DNA from: Climacium dendroides
Taxonomy: Eukaryota > Streptophyta > Bryopsida > Hypnales > Climaciaceae
Direction: 5' to 3'
DNA: 64,000 nucleotides
Assembly (NCBI GenBank): GCA_950106755.1
Contig: OX467083.1
Span: 30,995,029-31,059,028, forward strand
Each line of letters opens with the position of its first letter. The stretch's first letter is position 1. The position numbers and the translations under genes were made by a program. Under the pieces are notes generated by a model. That model made no database searches, had not been told where the DNA came from, and was given only the letters and a program-made list of their open reading frames with translations. Shown here piece after piece: positions 21,134-33,501 of the stretch.

Positions 21134-24100
21134 TAGCCTTTCGATCAGCAACAGGAGATCTTTGAAAATTTACAATTAATTTTCATGTTGCTTCTTAAAT
21201 TTGTACAACCCGCCACTTGCATTTTGCCAAACAATAAATGTGCTCCAAATAATTCATCGTTTCCTATTGCATTCCCACGGTGCCTCACGCAAAGAACACC
21301 CACCTACAATCTTCATCGTAGGTGGGGATTCTAACCGTACAAATGACTGACTGAGGTGGAGGAAGCTCCGAGTGACAGACAGCTTGAATTGAATGAATCA
21401 GTTTCCATTTCATGCAGACGGCCAAATCCTCAGTACGTCGGTCTTCCATGCACTTCAGTTGGCCCATTGATCATCGATCCAAACTGAACTGGAGGCGGAG
21501 TGAGACCTCTACCAACCTGCAGATCATTCCAATCTCATCATACATTCCACGAATTTGAATTGCTTCCAAACTCTTCGTCGAAGTTAACTTCTAACAACTT
21601 AAGTTACTGCTTTGCAATCCGACCATGAACTGAAGGCATGAACTGTGTTCTCAGATGTAGAAAAACAGATCGAGATGCAAGGAATTGAAATCAGTTCATT
21701 GATCGATCGATCGATCGATCAAGTGAGAACAGGTCGGTTGTGGTCCCTGCCTGTCGATCTTCCCGAGTCAGATTAAGTTGCGTTGGGTGACAGATTTCTC
21801 TAACTTAACTCCATTGAAGGCTGTCTGGAAGTCCCAAGTACGGTGTCATAATGGTCGTAGTAGGTTTTCAGTAATTGCTGGGGGGAGTTTGGTGAATGCG
21901 GTACAGAAGGAACAGAACTGAACTTACCTACAAGCAAAGACAGGATTCAGGATTCAGGTGGACTTGGAAGACTCACGTCTGACTGGCTCAGTTCAGTCAT
22001 TTACTTTCTAAGCTAACTTGGATCCCCGTCTCCCAGCTACACTCTTGTAACTTACCCCTAATGACCACAAGCGAACATTTTCGGGTCACTTCCACTCTTT
22101 TTTTGAGATGCCCGTTCTCAAAATATGAGTTTTCTAAAAATAAAAATTAGATTGCGTTATGATTCCAACGGAAGTAGTTTCATCAAATTTTGAGTTAAAC
22201 TCCGCCCTGTGGAAATTTTTGAAGTTAAAGGATGTTTTACACATAGAAGCCAGACCAATTTCCCTTGAGGCTGATTGCATACAACTGATTTCTGCCCTTT
22301 GGAGGTTGGAGACCGTCCTCAAATACTCATTAGAATCAAATTATAAATGTAGTCAATTCTTGTACGTATAAAGGCCTTGGGGCTAAGAAGCTAGACTGAT
22401 TCAATAAAACCTAGAAGAGAGAGAGAAAAGGTTGAAATTTTTAGGGTTGTTTTATACCTAGAGGTTGGGCCAATTCCCCTTGAAGACAATTGCACAACAT
22501 CCAACATATCTTATTTGTTGAAAAAATAATATTTTATTTTTAAAAAAATTGAAATTTAGCATTGGCCCTGAGGCCAAGAATTAGCCCCCCATTCTTGGTG
22601 CACCTAATTCAAGAGCTTGAGCCATGTGAGATCATGTCTTTTTGAATGAAAAATTCATTCCACCAAATTGGCTCAATCTCTAGGTGTAAGGGGTTTGGGA
22701 CCAATTTTAGGATTTTGTTCAATCATAAGTGAGGATTTTTAGCCTTTGATACAACAAATTGGCCCATCCTCTTGGTGTAAAGTAGCCCTAAGTGGTGTAG
22801 TATAGTTTGTAACTCATTTTTGAGGATTTAGTTTAGGCATGGATGAAAAAGTTAGTCAACCAATGAGATTCTTGCCCACTTCAAAGAAGACAAAATCGCC
22901 TCGAAAAGAATAGATTTAAGGATTTCAAGGAGAAAAAAAGTGTTCCATTTTATTTTATTTTCTTACAAACACTATTCTCATTTCAATGACCATTGTGCAT
23001 TTCAAGCTCTAACTATGAATTGGAAAATGCTTGGAATGTTATGAAATTTTACATGTACATTTTTAAATCTCTTATTTTGCACAAAACACAAAAAATGCAT
23101 AATTTCAAAATATTCTCAAAAGATATGCTCCTTCAAAGTGCAATGCCTTGCATTTCCATTGACCCACATAAAATTGCAAACTTATATATATCCTAAACCA
23201 CATTGTTTAGAAATCTGAAATTATGCATTTTTTTGTGTATGAAATCTGAGAGGTACTTACTCTCAATGTTAAATTCAAGGTCCTATGGCTATTGCATTCA
23301 TTCTGATCTCAAGAAAAAATGAGTAAACAAATTACTTAAGTTCTTGGTAGTTTGGGCTTATTTTAAGAATACATCCCTCTTGGGTCATTAGGAGTTAAGT
23401 TATTGTTTTGGTATCACAACCTCAAGCTAGTTATTTCAATCTAAGGTGAAAGGTAAGAGAATTGGCAATTTTTGGCATCCAAATTGTAGATTGTAGGCAC
23501 TTACTAGTGTACCATTTGTCCTTGCATGTTTGCAATGGGAATACAATTCATATGTCAAGGGAATTATTTGACAAATGGAAACATCTGCAAAGTTGCAACA
23601 ACTGTATCTTTTGTATTTCTATGACTCTCAACCATTGATAAGATTTGACAAGTTTTGAAAATTCTCCCTCCAAGTCCTTCGCTAACAATGAATACTCATA
23701 CCCCTTGTTTTTACAATTCAAAGGGAATTTGTGCAATGCAAATTTTTGAGTTGGTGATTGTTTTGAGGATAAAAAGGCAAACTCATTTGTAATGTTTTTC
23801 AAGGTTTAGGGTTGTCAAACAAGAATGACATGCTATGTTTTGACTCACCTAGCTTTTTAGATTGATATTGGGTACTACCCTTGAGTTTCATAATAATTTA
23901 AGAGAATCCCCCCCCCCCAAATAATCATATTCATGGTATAAAAAAATTACTTAGAAAGACATACACATCAAAATCACTAATTCCTTGACATAGAATTAGA
24001 AATGTTGACTCCTATTGTGAAAATGTTCTTGTAAATGAAAATTATCCTATAGTATTGCTTTTAACCCCCAAAATAGAAAATCGATTTCTAAAAAAACTTT

Positions 24101-25119
24101 ATAGGTTATTTTATAACGTACTACTAACAAAACAAAGTCCTTCCTAACTTTCATCTTATTAATTGGAAAACAATGATTTAAAATTTTATGCATAGTTATC
24201 AATATATCCATTCCAATCCAATTCAATCAATTCAATTTTAAAAAGTAGGTATTTATAACATTTTGTTTTGAAATTTATAAGTTGCGTTAAGTTTTAAAAA
24301 TATTATTTTTTGTACTTACAAAATGGTATGAAACAAAGCTTTACATGTGGAAGATGTTGGTTAGGAGCTACTTTGAAAACTTCATACAATGAGTCGAAGG
24401 AATTAAATTATTAAAGTATGCTTGAATTTGCAAAAAGTTTAGAATGGATTCAATTAAAGGGTTAAGAAATAGAGGTCAATATGCTTCATCTATCTCTTAG
24501 CTACACTAATTACTAAATACAATTCATTTGGATGGATAGATAAAATTATGAGTTGGAAAATTAATCACTATTTTTTTATTGAAAAATTGCTCCAAAATGG
24601 TGCAAAAACAATAAAAAGAGAATATTCAAAGATATCTTCTTTCTTACTAGATGATATAGCTAAATTGAAAATATAATTAAAGCATGTAATCCAATGTGGC
24701 ATGACATGATTCAAGCAAATATAGAATGTAAAATCTATTGCATAAGTAGTATGACAAGAAGAATAAGAATAAGGGCATGGCGGCCTTCTTTAAAGTTTTT
24801 TAGTTACTTTGGTTTGGTACCATCAAGATATTTTGTTGCTCTTTTAGTTGATTTCTCATTGCCATAAAAGAAAACTAGTTGCCCCTATTTGTAACTACCA
24901 ATTTCAACATGTTTCTTTAGAATCCAAACTAAACTTTGTTTATAATTTCATGTAGTCTAATTATAGATTATATCTTTTATAAATTAATAAAAATAACTAA
25001 ATTACTACAAAACCTTTGAATGATAGTTGTTTGTGGGATGAACCTACTAGTTAACTTTGGGATAAACAATTGAAATATCTTCTTCACTTTGATTGTTTTA
25101 TTATGGACTTGGATGTAAA
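21134..25119. other. intergenic DNA, no supported gene
   Basis: 21280-22080 is GC-richer and may contain untranslated or exon-like sequence, but no frame is convincing. 22200-22275 and 22434-22497 are imperfect direct copies (AGRCCAATTYCCCTTGARG). A poly-C run of about 11 lies at 23908-23918. The rest is AT-rich. Confidence 0.4.
21701..21721. repeat. GATC/ATCG microsatellite
   Basis: About five ATCG units in a row. A looser GATCGATCGGTCGATCGATC stretch is at about 19231-19250, near the 3' end of the small secreted protein gene. Confidence 0.85.
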
Positions 25120-25395
25120 CATCACAAAGTTTAGACCCTACGGTTTGTCAACAGTTATCATGTGGTTATCGTTGTTTCATGGATTAGCACGTTCATTATA
25201 GTTTATTGCATCATTACGATGCATTACTTCACATTGTTACGATGCAATTGCAAGTAATGCATTGTAACAATGCAATAATGATGCGAAGTAATTCATTGTA
25301 ATAATGCGATAAATTGTAATTAATGTGTAAACCCATGAAATAATAATAAATACATGATAACTATTAATAAACCGTAGGATCTAAACTTTGTGATG
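25120..25395. mobile_element. 276-bp near-perfect foldback element
   Basis: The arms begin and end CATCACAAAGTTTAGA / TCTAAACTTTGTGATG and include CCCTACGGTTT and GTTATCATG mirrored at the other side. The centre is packed with ATTACNATGCATTAC-like short repeats that are themselves palindromic. No clear target duplication. The transcript would form a hairpin of about 130 bp. Confidence 0.75.
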
Positions 25396-25452
25396 AATAG
25401 CTACATTATTCCAAGAAACTATACTTTCTACATTGTCTCCAATAAAAGAAAG

Positions 25453-26366
25453 TTAACCCCTAAAGGACCAAGTAACATTTTTGGCAACATTTTTGTGGTC
25501 ATCCATTTACAAATGAAATTTTTGTTTTTTTCTTTGAAATTTCACAGAACATGTGGACAGGGAGTAGCTTTAAGGCGCAATAGTTTTGATAACTTTTGAC
25601 TACATGGTTTAAAAATTATTGTATGACATGTAGTTTCTTATGGAGTCCATACAACTTAGAAAAAATCACTTCTTTAAGAAATACAAATTTGAAATTGGTA
25701 TTCAAGATTTATATATACAAGGAAAGCTTTGAATCCTTCCATTTTGATTAATGAGATGAAAATTAGAAGGAGTTTTTAGTTTGTGGGCAATTATAGAATT
25801 TTCACTTTGAAATAAACTTTGAAGTAATTTATTTAATTCAAATTTTAGTATATTGGAGAAAAAAAATCATAGGATTTTTATTTTTTATTACAACATTACA
25901 ACCATTGGAATTTGCATTTTTTTAGTTCTAATACTAAATTATTAACAATTTGGTAATTTAAATCATTCTCTACTTCTTTCTACCTATTATTTTTTTCATG
26001 TATGAATATGAAATTTTTTTGTTGAATTTTTTAAATATATATTCCCAACTTATTTCTTCAACATATTATGGAAGGTTGCAAGTTGTAGGATCTACACATT
26101 TTGGAGTAAAAAGTTAGAAAGATGAAATCTAACCATTTTGGAAGACTTGAAAATACTTCTTTAAGTTTTTGAAATCCAAGTAACACAATCTTGCAATTGG
26201 TAAGGTTTCTCATTTTGGAATTTTAGAATTCTAACAAGTTATCTAAAGGATCCTATGTTTAAATTTGTTGAAAATTAAATATAGGTGAAGATTTTAGCCT
26301 TGTTTTGGAGACTAGTATTTTGAAGTAGTTTCAGGCCTCTAAACATGAAAGAAATTTAGAGGTTAA
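25453..26366. mobile_element. TTAACCCCTAAAGG element, diverged copy
   Basis: A well-preserved left end (TTAACCCCTAAAGGACC) followed by TTTTTTGGCAACAT-like sequence also seen at 42149. The right end (AATTTAGAGGTTAA) is more diverged and less certain. Confidence 0.5.
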
Positions 26367-27169
26367 AGAAACCCATGCTAGCACTATGTGAGTTTGGAAG
26401 TTTCCATTTTCCACATAGACATTGGAAGGTTTGAAAGGATGACAAAGTAATAGGTGACAGTTGAATTCTTTAGAAGAAGCAAAAATGTAGTCTACCATCA
26501 ATTATAAAATGTTTACTGCAATCTTTATTAGTGAAAATTACTACATCTTTATACAAAACAAAATTAGTATAAAATTTTGAGACATTTGTAAGGGAAAATC
26601 TAATATCATTATGTATTGTAGGTTGCTTAAGATCTCATCAACTTTCATATGTCCATCACTAGATTTTTTTGAAAAGTTGAATAGTAAACATGAATGTCTA
26701 GTGAGATAGCCACAATTATAGGTCTTATCTTCTCAAAGTTAAATAGATTCTTGTGGCCATGCCTCAAAAAACGTGCAAGACATCCTGTTAATAGAGACAT
26801 TCAATTGTGGACAAAGTTGTATACAATGCACAATCTTGAACAATAGAGATTATTCTCGGTAGACATTCTATTGTCTGGCACATGAAATCTTGCTATTGCT
26901 ACTAAAGATGGGTGTGAAAACAGGCTAACTTATGTTTGGAAAAATAAAACAATAGTCTACAAATTCAGATCCTAAAAGCTTGGAACCCGAATGGCCACAC
27001 ATATTCAATACACTTTATTTCTACGTTCCCCTTAGAGTGTCTTTTTATTTTTATAATACATATTTAAATTATAAAATTTCAAAATGTTAAAAATAAGTAT
27101 ACTAAATATTGATTGTAAGCACTAATGATTAGAAGTTGCATAATGAGGCAAAATTTGTAGTGGGCAATT

Positions 27170-27372
27170 TTAACCCTTAATGGATGGACTAGTGAGCATG
27201 AAAATCATCCCTTTGGTTATTATGTAGATTATTTTCTTAAAAATTTGCAAAAGTACTCATTTGAAGTCAAACTATTGTAGACCCTCCTTTTTCACAACAA
27301 AATTTTGAGGATGAATATTTGCACTAGGGATTCTTTGTTATTCATTGGACCAAAAATGGCCTTGTCAACAAA
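27170..27372. mobile_element. TTAACCCTTAA small element, diverged
   Basis: Left end TTAACCCTTAATGGATG. The body shares AATTTTGAGGATGAATA and TTCTTTGTTATTCATTGGAC with the arms of the foldback at 614-1061. The right end is approximate. Confidence 0.4.
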
Positions 27373-30300
27373 TCACACGTATGTGTCATTACCTTATAAA
27401 TAATTCAATCTAAGATTAGGTTTTGTTCTCTGCAAGAATTCCACTTAAGGATGTATAATGATACTATTTTTTCAAGAGATTAAAAGTATATATTTATTGT
27501 CTAAAGAAATTTGCTTTTGGTTGTGACATTTAATTGAATAAAGACTAAGTGAAGCTCCACTATATTATGATAAATAAATACAAAAATAATTTACTTTTTG
27601 TCTAAATTTTTTTTGGTTATTTAATTTCCAAAAAATTTATGATGCAAATTTCCAAATTTTGTTGATTTAGAAATAGGTGCTTTTCCAATCTATTTATTTT
27701 TCCAAATGAGTATCTTTTCTAAATGGTTGTTTATTGGTAGTAAAAAATATTTTGATGTGCTTATAGTATTGTGATAATCATCTAAAACCTATTTTGCAAA
27801 AGATCATCCATTAAATTGGAACCTACAATTTTGCCAAAAATAATAAGAAAATATTGAGAATATATCATATTATTTATTGAATAAAATTCAAAACTTGTAA
27901 ATCAAAATCTTTAAGTAGCTTTAAATTTTCAAAATTGTGGCAATATAAAAGGTGACTTAGAATAATATTTTCAAAAGATGACTTTGAAACAAAAGTTGTA
28001 AAACATGACATAAAGATCATACTTATAATTTTATATTTACTAATAACTTGATAAGGCTAAGCCAAAAAATATTTTTCAATAATATTTTAAGCCAAACATT
28101 GAAAATTCCTTGAAAATTTGATTGTAGATTGAATATGTGTAAATTTGATAAGAAATTGTTTCTAATTCAAAACATTAAGGTATAATTATACTTGGTGATT
28201 CTTTTATATTTTCATTTTACTCATTTATTTACTTGAAGTGAAACATACTTGTACCTTCTGACATTTAAATATTTGCAAAGAAGAGGTTAAAAATGCATGC
28301 CATAAAAATGCTAGAAAATTGACATAAGACTCTACAAACATTAGGTTTAGAGGGATGCAAAAATCTTACTCTAATTTTTTGTATATTCATCCATTATTGA
28401 AAATTTGAAGGCTTAATCCTTAAAGGGATAGAAGAGACATTTATTAATAGACTAATGCACTATTCTATGACAATGATGCATTTAAAAATTTTAAGAAAGA
28501 CAAAAATGAAGGTTGCAATGACATTATGAGCTTGAATTCTTTATCTCTCTATAGATAAAGAGACAATGTAAATTCACTACATATTTTCACTTTCATTTTT
28601 TAACAATTCAATTTCTTTATGTAGAGACTTTAATATTTGTAGTTTTGAATAATTATTTCTATTTATTGAAAGCTTATTTGATGATTTGAATTTTTGGATG
28701 TAGTTGTTTTGTCAAAGTATTACTAAATGAAAGGTTTCAAAATTTTAGATCTTGAAGATAATTTCAACTCTTGGTTTATATGTATAAAATTTATTAAATT
28801 AAAATTTTAAAAAATATTTTAAAATCAATTCTTTAAATTCAATGGAGATTCCATGGTAGACATTTAAAAATAAACGATTGAAATTTCTTTCAATGCACAC
28901 GAGAGTGCACGAAGTGGACAAAAAGCTTGTTCTATGAACAATAATTGGACTACAAATTGCAATTGCCTACATGCGTGTACTACACTCTAACTCGATAATT
29001 TAGTATCCAAACTATCTACATCCACATAAAAATTGCATTAAATCATTGTGTTGATAAGTTTGACAAGTGAGAAAGGGAGTGCTAGCATGTAAGTATAGAA
29101 TTTATGAGCCCATGAGCCTAAGAGTCTATATTGTAAAGACCTTCTATAGTCATAGGTGTCTATGTTATATGTACCTATGCTATGGATTCTTTCCATGTTA
29201 CAATATATTTGCATTGTACGTACATATGCTATAAATACCTTCAAATGGTTGCAAGTACATACTTGATTCTTGCAACATCCAATTCTTCTTTGATGTCACT
29301 TTTATAAGCTATGAAATATAAAGAATTTCATTTATTCAGATGCATTGGAGTCTATGCAAATATTTAGTTGACATTAATCCTAAAGTACCAAATATTTTGC
29401 AATAAGCTTAACATTTTGCTAGCTGTCATTGCAACAAATGGAATGAATTAAGAATTTGGTTTGCAATTATGAAATGCCGTGAGGATTGAAGACAAAGGTT
29501 AAAACTTTGGATTTAAAATAAAAGACTTTATTTGTGCAACAATTCAAAAGCCACCCTATTTGCACTACTATGTATCAATAGTGTACTCTCTTGATATAGG
29601 TATAGGTATAGGTTAAAAAGTGATGCACATAGTTAGAAGGTGCAAATAGGATTTCCTACCTTAACTACTAATCATAATTATATTCAACTTAATTGTAATC
29701 CCAAATAAATTATAAATAAGTGTAAATTATAACTTTATTCTATTACTATGTTTAATCGTATGAGGACAAAGTGCATTGATGTAAAAGTGTATATATCTTG
29801 ATGTCTAAATATATAAAAAAACATTGAGATATGTAAAACCATATTAATTTCATCCTCTTAGCTAATAAGGTAAAACCATCTAAAAGTGTCAAAATTTAAC
29901 ATAGCTAGAGGCACCTCTTAAAAATAAAAAAAAACATTTTTGTAGTATTAGTAGTTGGAAAGTATAATTTTTTTTTTAAAAATTAAAGAAATTTTGTATA
30001 AGACATATAGTTACTATGAATTTTTTAAGTAGAAGCTCCCGAGGTCTTTGAAACAGTCAAATACATAGATTGGGTCATAAAATTGAAATTTCGATAATCA
30101 ATAATCAACCAATTGGTGCACAAGTTTTTTGTCACAATGCATCTAAAGTGGTGTTTAATAAAATTTGTAAAATGCCTTCAGTAAATGCATATTGAATATG
30201 GGATGGAGGACAATTTTTAGGAGACCAAGGCTATTTAAGCTACGTGATCTACCAATAAAAATTTAAAATATCTCCAAGAACTCAAAATTAAGAAGTTTAC

Positions 30301-30753
30301 ACTCAAAGTGCTTCATCTTGGTAGTGCATCATGTACACTGATTTCTAAGATTTCATTGGTAACAATTGAGATAATTTTCAAAAAATTTAATGTAGGTTTT
30401 AAAAACCATAAACATTGTATTTTTTATGTTCATACTATTTTAGGATTTTTTTCATTTTTATATATAGAATTGATATTCAAAACTTTAGATTAGTTTTTAA
30501 GAGTTTAAATAATCATATTTTTTACTTTTAAATGTGCATCTTGCTCAAATTATGAAGTGGGAATTGTCTTGAATTTTTGTTAAAGGTCATGGATTAGTTG
30601 TGGCAAAATAGGGGATGTATTCAATTGGAGATTTTAGTGCAAATATCCAAATTTTGAAGCAAAAACTAGTACAAATCAAGCTTTATTATATACCTAGAGT
30701 GCATGAAAGAACTTTGCAATTGGCCACATCCATTTTTAGAGTTTGGTGAGGCT
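27373..30753. other. AT-rich intergenic DNA
   Basis: No supported gene. A possible TTAA element start (TTAATCCTTAAAGGGATAG) is at about 28413 without a recognised partner end. 29595-29612 has a short TATAGG repeat. Confidence 0.5.
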
Positions 30754-30909
30754 GGGGATAGATGTGATACTAGAGGTGTTATAAAAAGTATTAACTACAC
30801 ATTCCATTCATACATTCACTTGGTTTGTTGTGGGGATAGATGTGATACTAGAGGTGTTATAAAGAGTATTAACTACACATTCCATTCATACATTCACTTG
30901 GTTTGTTGT
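30754..30909. repeat. recent 78-bp tandem duplication
   Basis: Two 78-bp units (30754-30831, 30832-30909) start GGGGATAGATGTGATACTAG and differ at one base. Because 78 is a multiple of three, a small + strand frame reads through both and repeats 26 residues (GDRCDTRGVIKS...). I see no sign that it is a gene. Confidence 0.9.
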
Positions 30910-31374
30910 GTCCAAATGACATACACATATATAGTGCAACTGACTTGGTGCACCCAATAAACTTTTTATTCAAAATAGTTTCTAAGCTAATATTGTACCC
31001 AACTATTAACATTTGAATTCGCAATTTGAGCCAGGTATTTAATTAAATTTTTAGAGATAATTCTAGTAAATATTTAAAATAGGAATATTTCCCTCAAGTT
31101 ATGTTTACAACCAATTATTTTTTAAAATAACAAGTTGCTTTGCATTCTACAACCTATTTCCAAAATCATTTTTAACCTATTGAGATAACTAGATATAGTA
31201 GCGTATTAGTGATGTAGTGCTCTTCTTTTTTCTTATTATTTCAGGACAATTTACATAAGATAGAAACACCCATTTAAATCCATGTACCTATTGATTGACC
31301 GTAGAGTCCCTTTAAAAGTGTCCCCTAAAGTACCTTAAAACTATCCCCCTGCTTAATTGTAGTTGGTGGGTGCT

Positions 31375-32750
31375 AATTTTTCGTTTTCACCAAAAATGCT
31401 CAGTCCAAAACTGCCATCTTTAGTACAAGTACCAAATTTTTGAAAAAAATCATTTTTGATACATCTAATTGTAGGATCTTATATTACTTTGGTTTGAGAA
31501 TATGTAGAAAATTTTTCAAAATTTTTCACCATGTAAATTGCAAAATATTAGTGTTCAAAGTAACAAAAATCCTTTTTTTCTCCCTGCAAAAAACCAGGCA
31601 GTTGCACTTCTTAACCCCTTACTGCCTAAGTGACCATATATGGTCGATCTGAAATTTCAGACTCATTTCTAAATGGGCAGTTAAATTCCTTTGACTGTTT
31701 TTAAAAAAAAAATTGGGCAAATTTAAGGGTTAACTATTGAGTACTTTCATTTTTCACTAAAGAAAGTATATATATGATTATTGAGAGGTCTTCAAAGGAC
31801 AGTAAAGCTTGCAAATTTTACTTCATTTCCCGGCTTTTGAGTAAAGTTTGCCAATTTCACTTGATTTGAAATCTAAGAAATTGTACTTATCCATTTGCTT
31901 TGAAAATGGTCCCAATGGAAAGAGTAAAGCATTTTTATGATTTTCACCATTGAAAATTTCAACACACAAGTGTTGATTTGGAGTTATTTGCGATTTCTAC
32001 TTATAAAAAAATTGCATTTCAACGATTGCAAGGTGAATTGTGTAATGAGTTTGATAGTTTTTCATGTGAAATTAAGTTTTTTGGATGTGCATTTTAGTTT
32101 GCTAACACTATTTGTAGTTGTTCATGTCACCTCCAATCCCAAAAAACTTTTATATGCAAACTTTTGAGGGGCAATATACTAAAAATAGAAAACACATATT
32201 TCTCTTGTTATAATCTTACAACTCCTATGCAATCTTGTACTCAAAAGTGGTAGGCTTACTAATAAGCAAGCTTTTAAAACATCTATATGGTTAGGTTTTG
32301 AAAAAAACACAATGTGCTTTGTTTGGAATAAGTATAAGCCAATGCTCTTTTTTCATGGTCAAAACATGCTTGAAAAGGCTTAAACATTTAGGGGTTAAGG
32401 TCAAATCATTATGAAAAAATTTCCAAAATGGTGGTTACTATTTGGATTCATTCTTCAAGGCAAGTTGGCTATATGCTTGAAAATTCTCAAATCATTTGAA
32501 ATTATACGACATATAGGAAAAAAATAGAAAGTAGAAAGAAATAAAAAATGATTAAAAATATAAAATTGTTAACAATTTATTTATAAAATTGAAAAATGCC
32601 AATCTCAATGGTTGTAATATTTTAATAAACAATCTACACCCAATTATTTTATTTTTTTCAAAAATATTGAAAATTGAGTCAAACAAAGGACTTCAAAGTT
32701 TACTTTAGAGTAGAGATTCCATAAATACCTTCAAACTACCCACAACTAAT
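31375..32750. mobile_element. TTAACCCCTAAAGG element remnant, split by a nested insertion
   Basis: 31375-31610 and 32399-32750 together match one continuous stretch of the 39282-40218 copy (for example CACCAAAAATGCTCAG, then TGGATTCATTCTTCAAGGCA). Both outer ends are diverged or lost. The break is the nested element at 31611-32398. Confidence 0.65.
31611..32398. mobile_element. TTAA-flanked element nested in an older relative
   Basis: 788 bp from TTAACCCCTTACTGCC to CATTTAGGGGTTAA. The host element reads TTGCACTTC before it and GGTCAAATC after it. The unoccupied copy at about 39530 reads CTGCACTTTACAAGGTCAC, and the 42-kb copy, reversed, reads CTACACTTCATAAGCTCAC. One TTAA lies at each edge, as expected for TTAA target duplication. 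Confidence 0.7.
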
Positions 32751-33501
32751 ACTGTTACAATATTTTTCTCTAGCAAAGGGGTACCTCCAACTATGCTGAA
32801 TTGCTGAACTTCACAGGAATGGATGCTTGTACCTTATTTGTAAAAGCTCATATCATCGGATACAATTATACAAAGTCACCCAAAACAGAGATGCAGAGAG
32901 TTGCTTTGGGAATAATGTCGGAACGGCTTATCATAATCCTCTTTGCAGTAGGGAAGAAAATAATATTGCAAACATCGATCTTGTCACCAATATATTCTAG
33001 AAGATGGTGATACAGCAAACAGCAATCTTGTCACCAAAGTATTCTAGAATAAGAATACTCAACCGCTGTGGCATGCAACTCTTCCACTAGAACAGGAATT
33101 GAAGAGAGCAGGAAGCATGTGGAAGAAGAAAAAAATCTGGACAAAACGCATCTTTTCAGGTACAGTATGAAGTCTCAGAAGGCAATTAAGCTTACTAATA
33201 TTTCTCTCATGTATTGTATCCGAAGTAGTCACAAACTCCCCTAATCAAGGCCTATCTCCCGACTTAAAAGTCTGATAATTTAAGAACTAAGCTGTGGCAT
33301 ACACAGCAGTCAAGAATCAAGAATGATAAAAACAAAAAACAACTCGTTCCTGAAGGCAGGCAACAAGACACTTCGCCTGCAAATATGCAAGCACCGAAAT
33401 TACTCTCGAGGGGTTGCACGAGCTCTTCCATCCACTGAAAACCAAACCCTCTATTCCACAAAAACTGATTAATAGCCGAATCGAAGTAATGGCAGTGCAA
33501 G

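Noticed and set aside
30703..30960. 85-residue frame with a perfect 26-residue repeat
   Set aside because: Explained by the 78-bp DNA duplication; no domain, start context or codon bias supports a gene.
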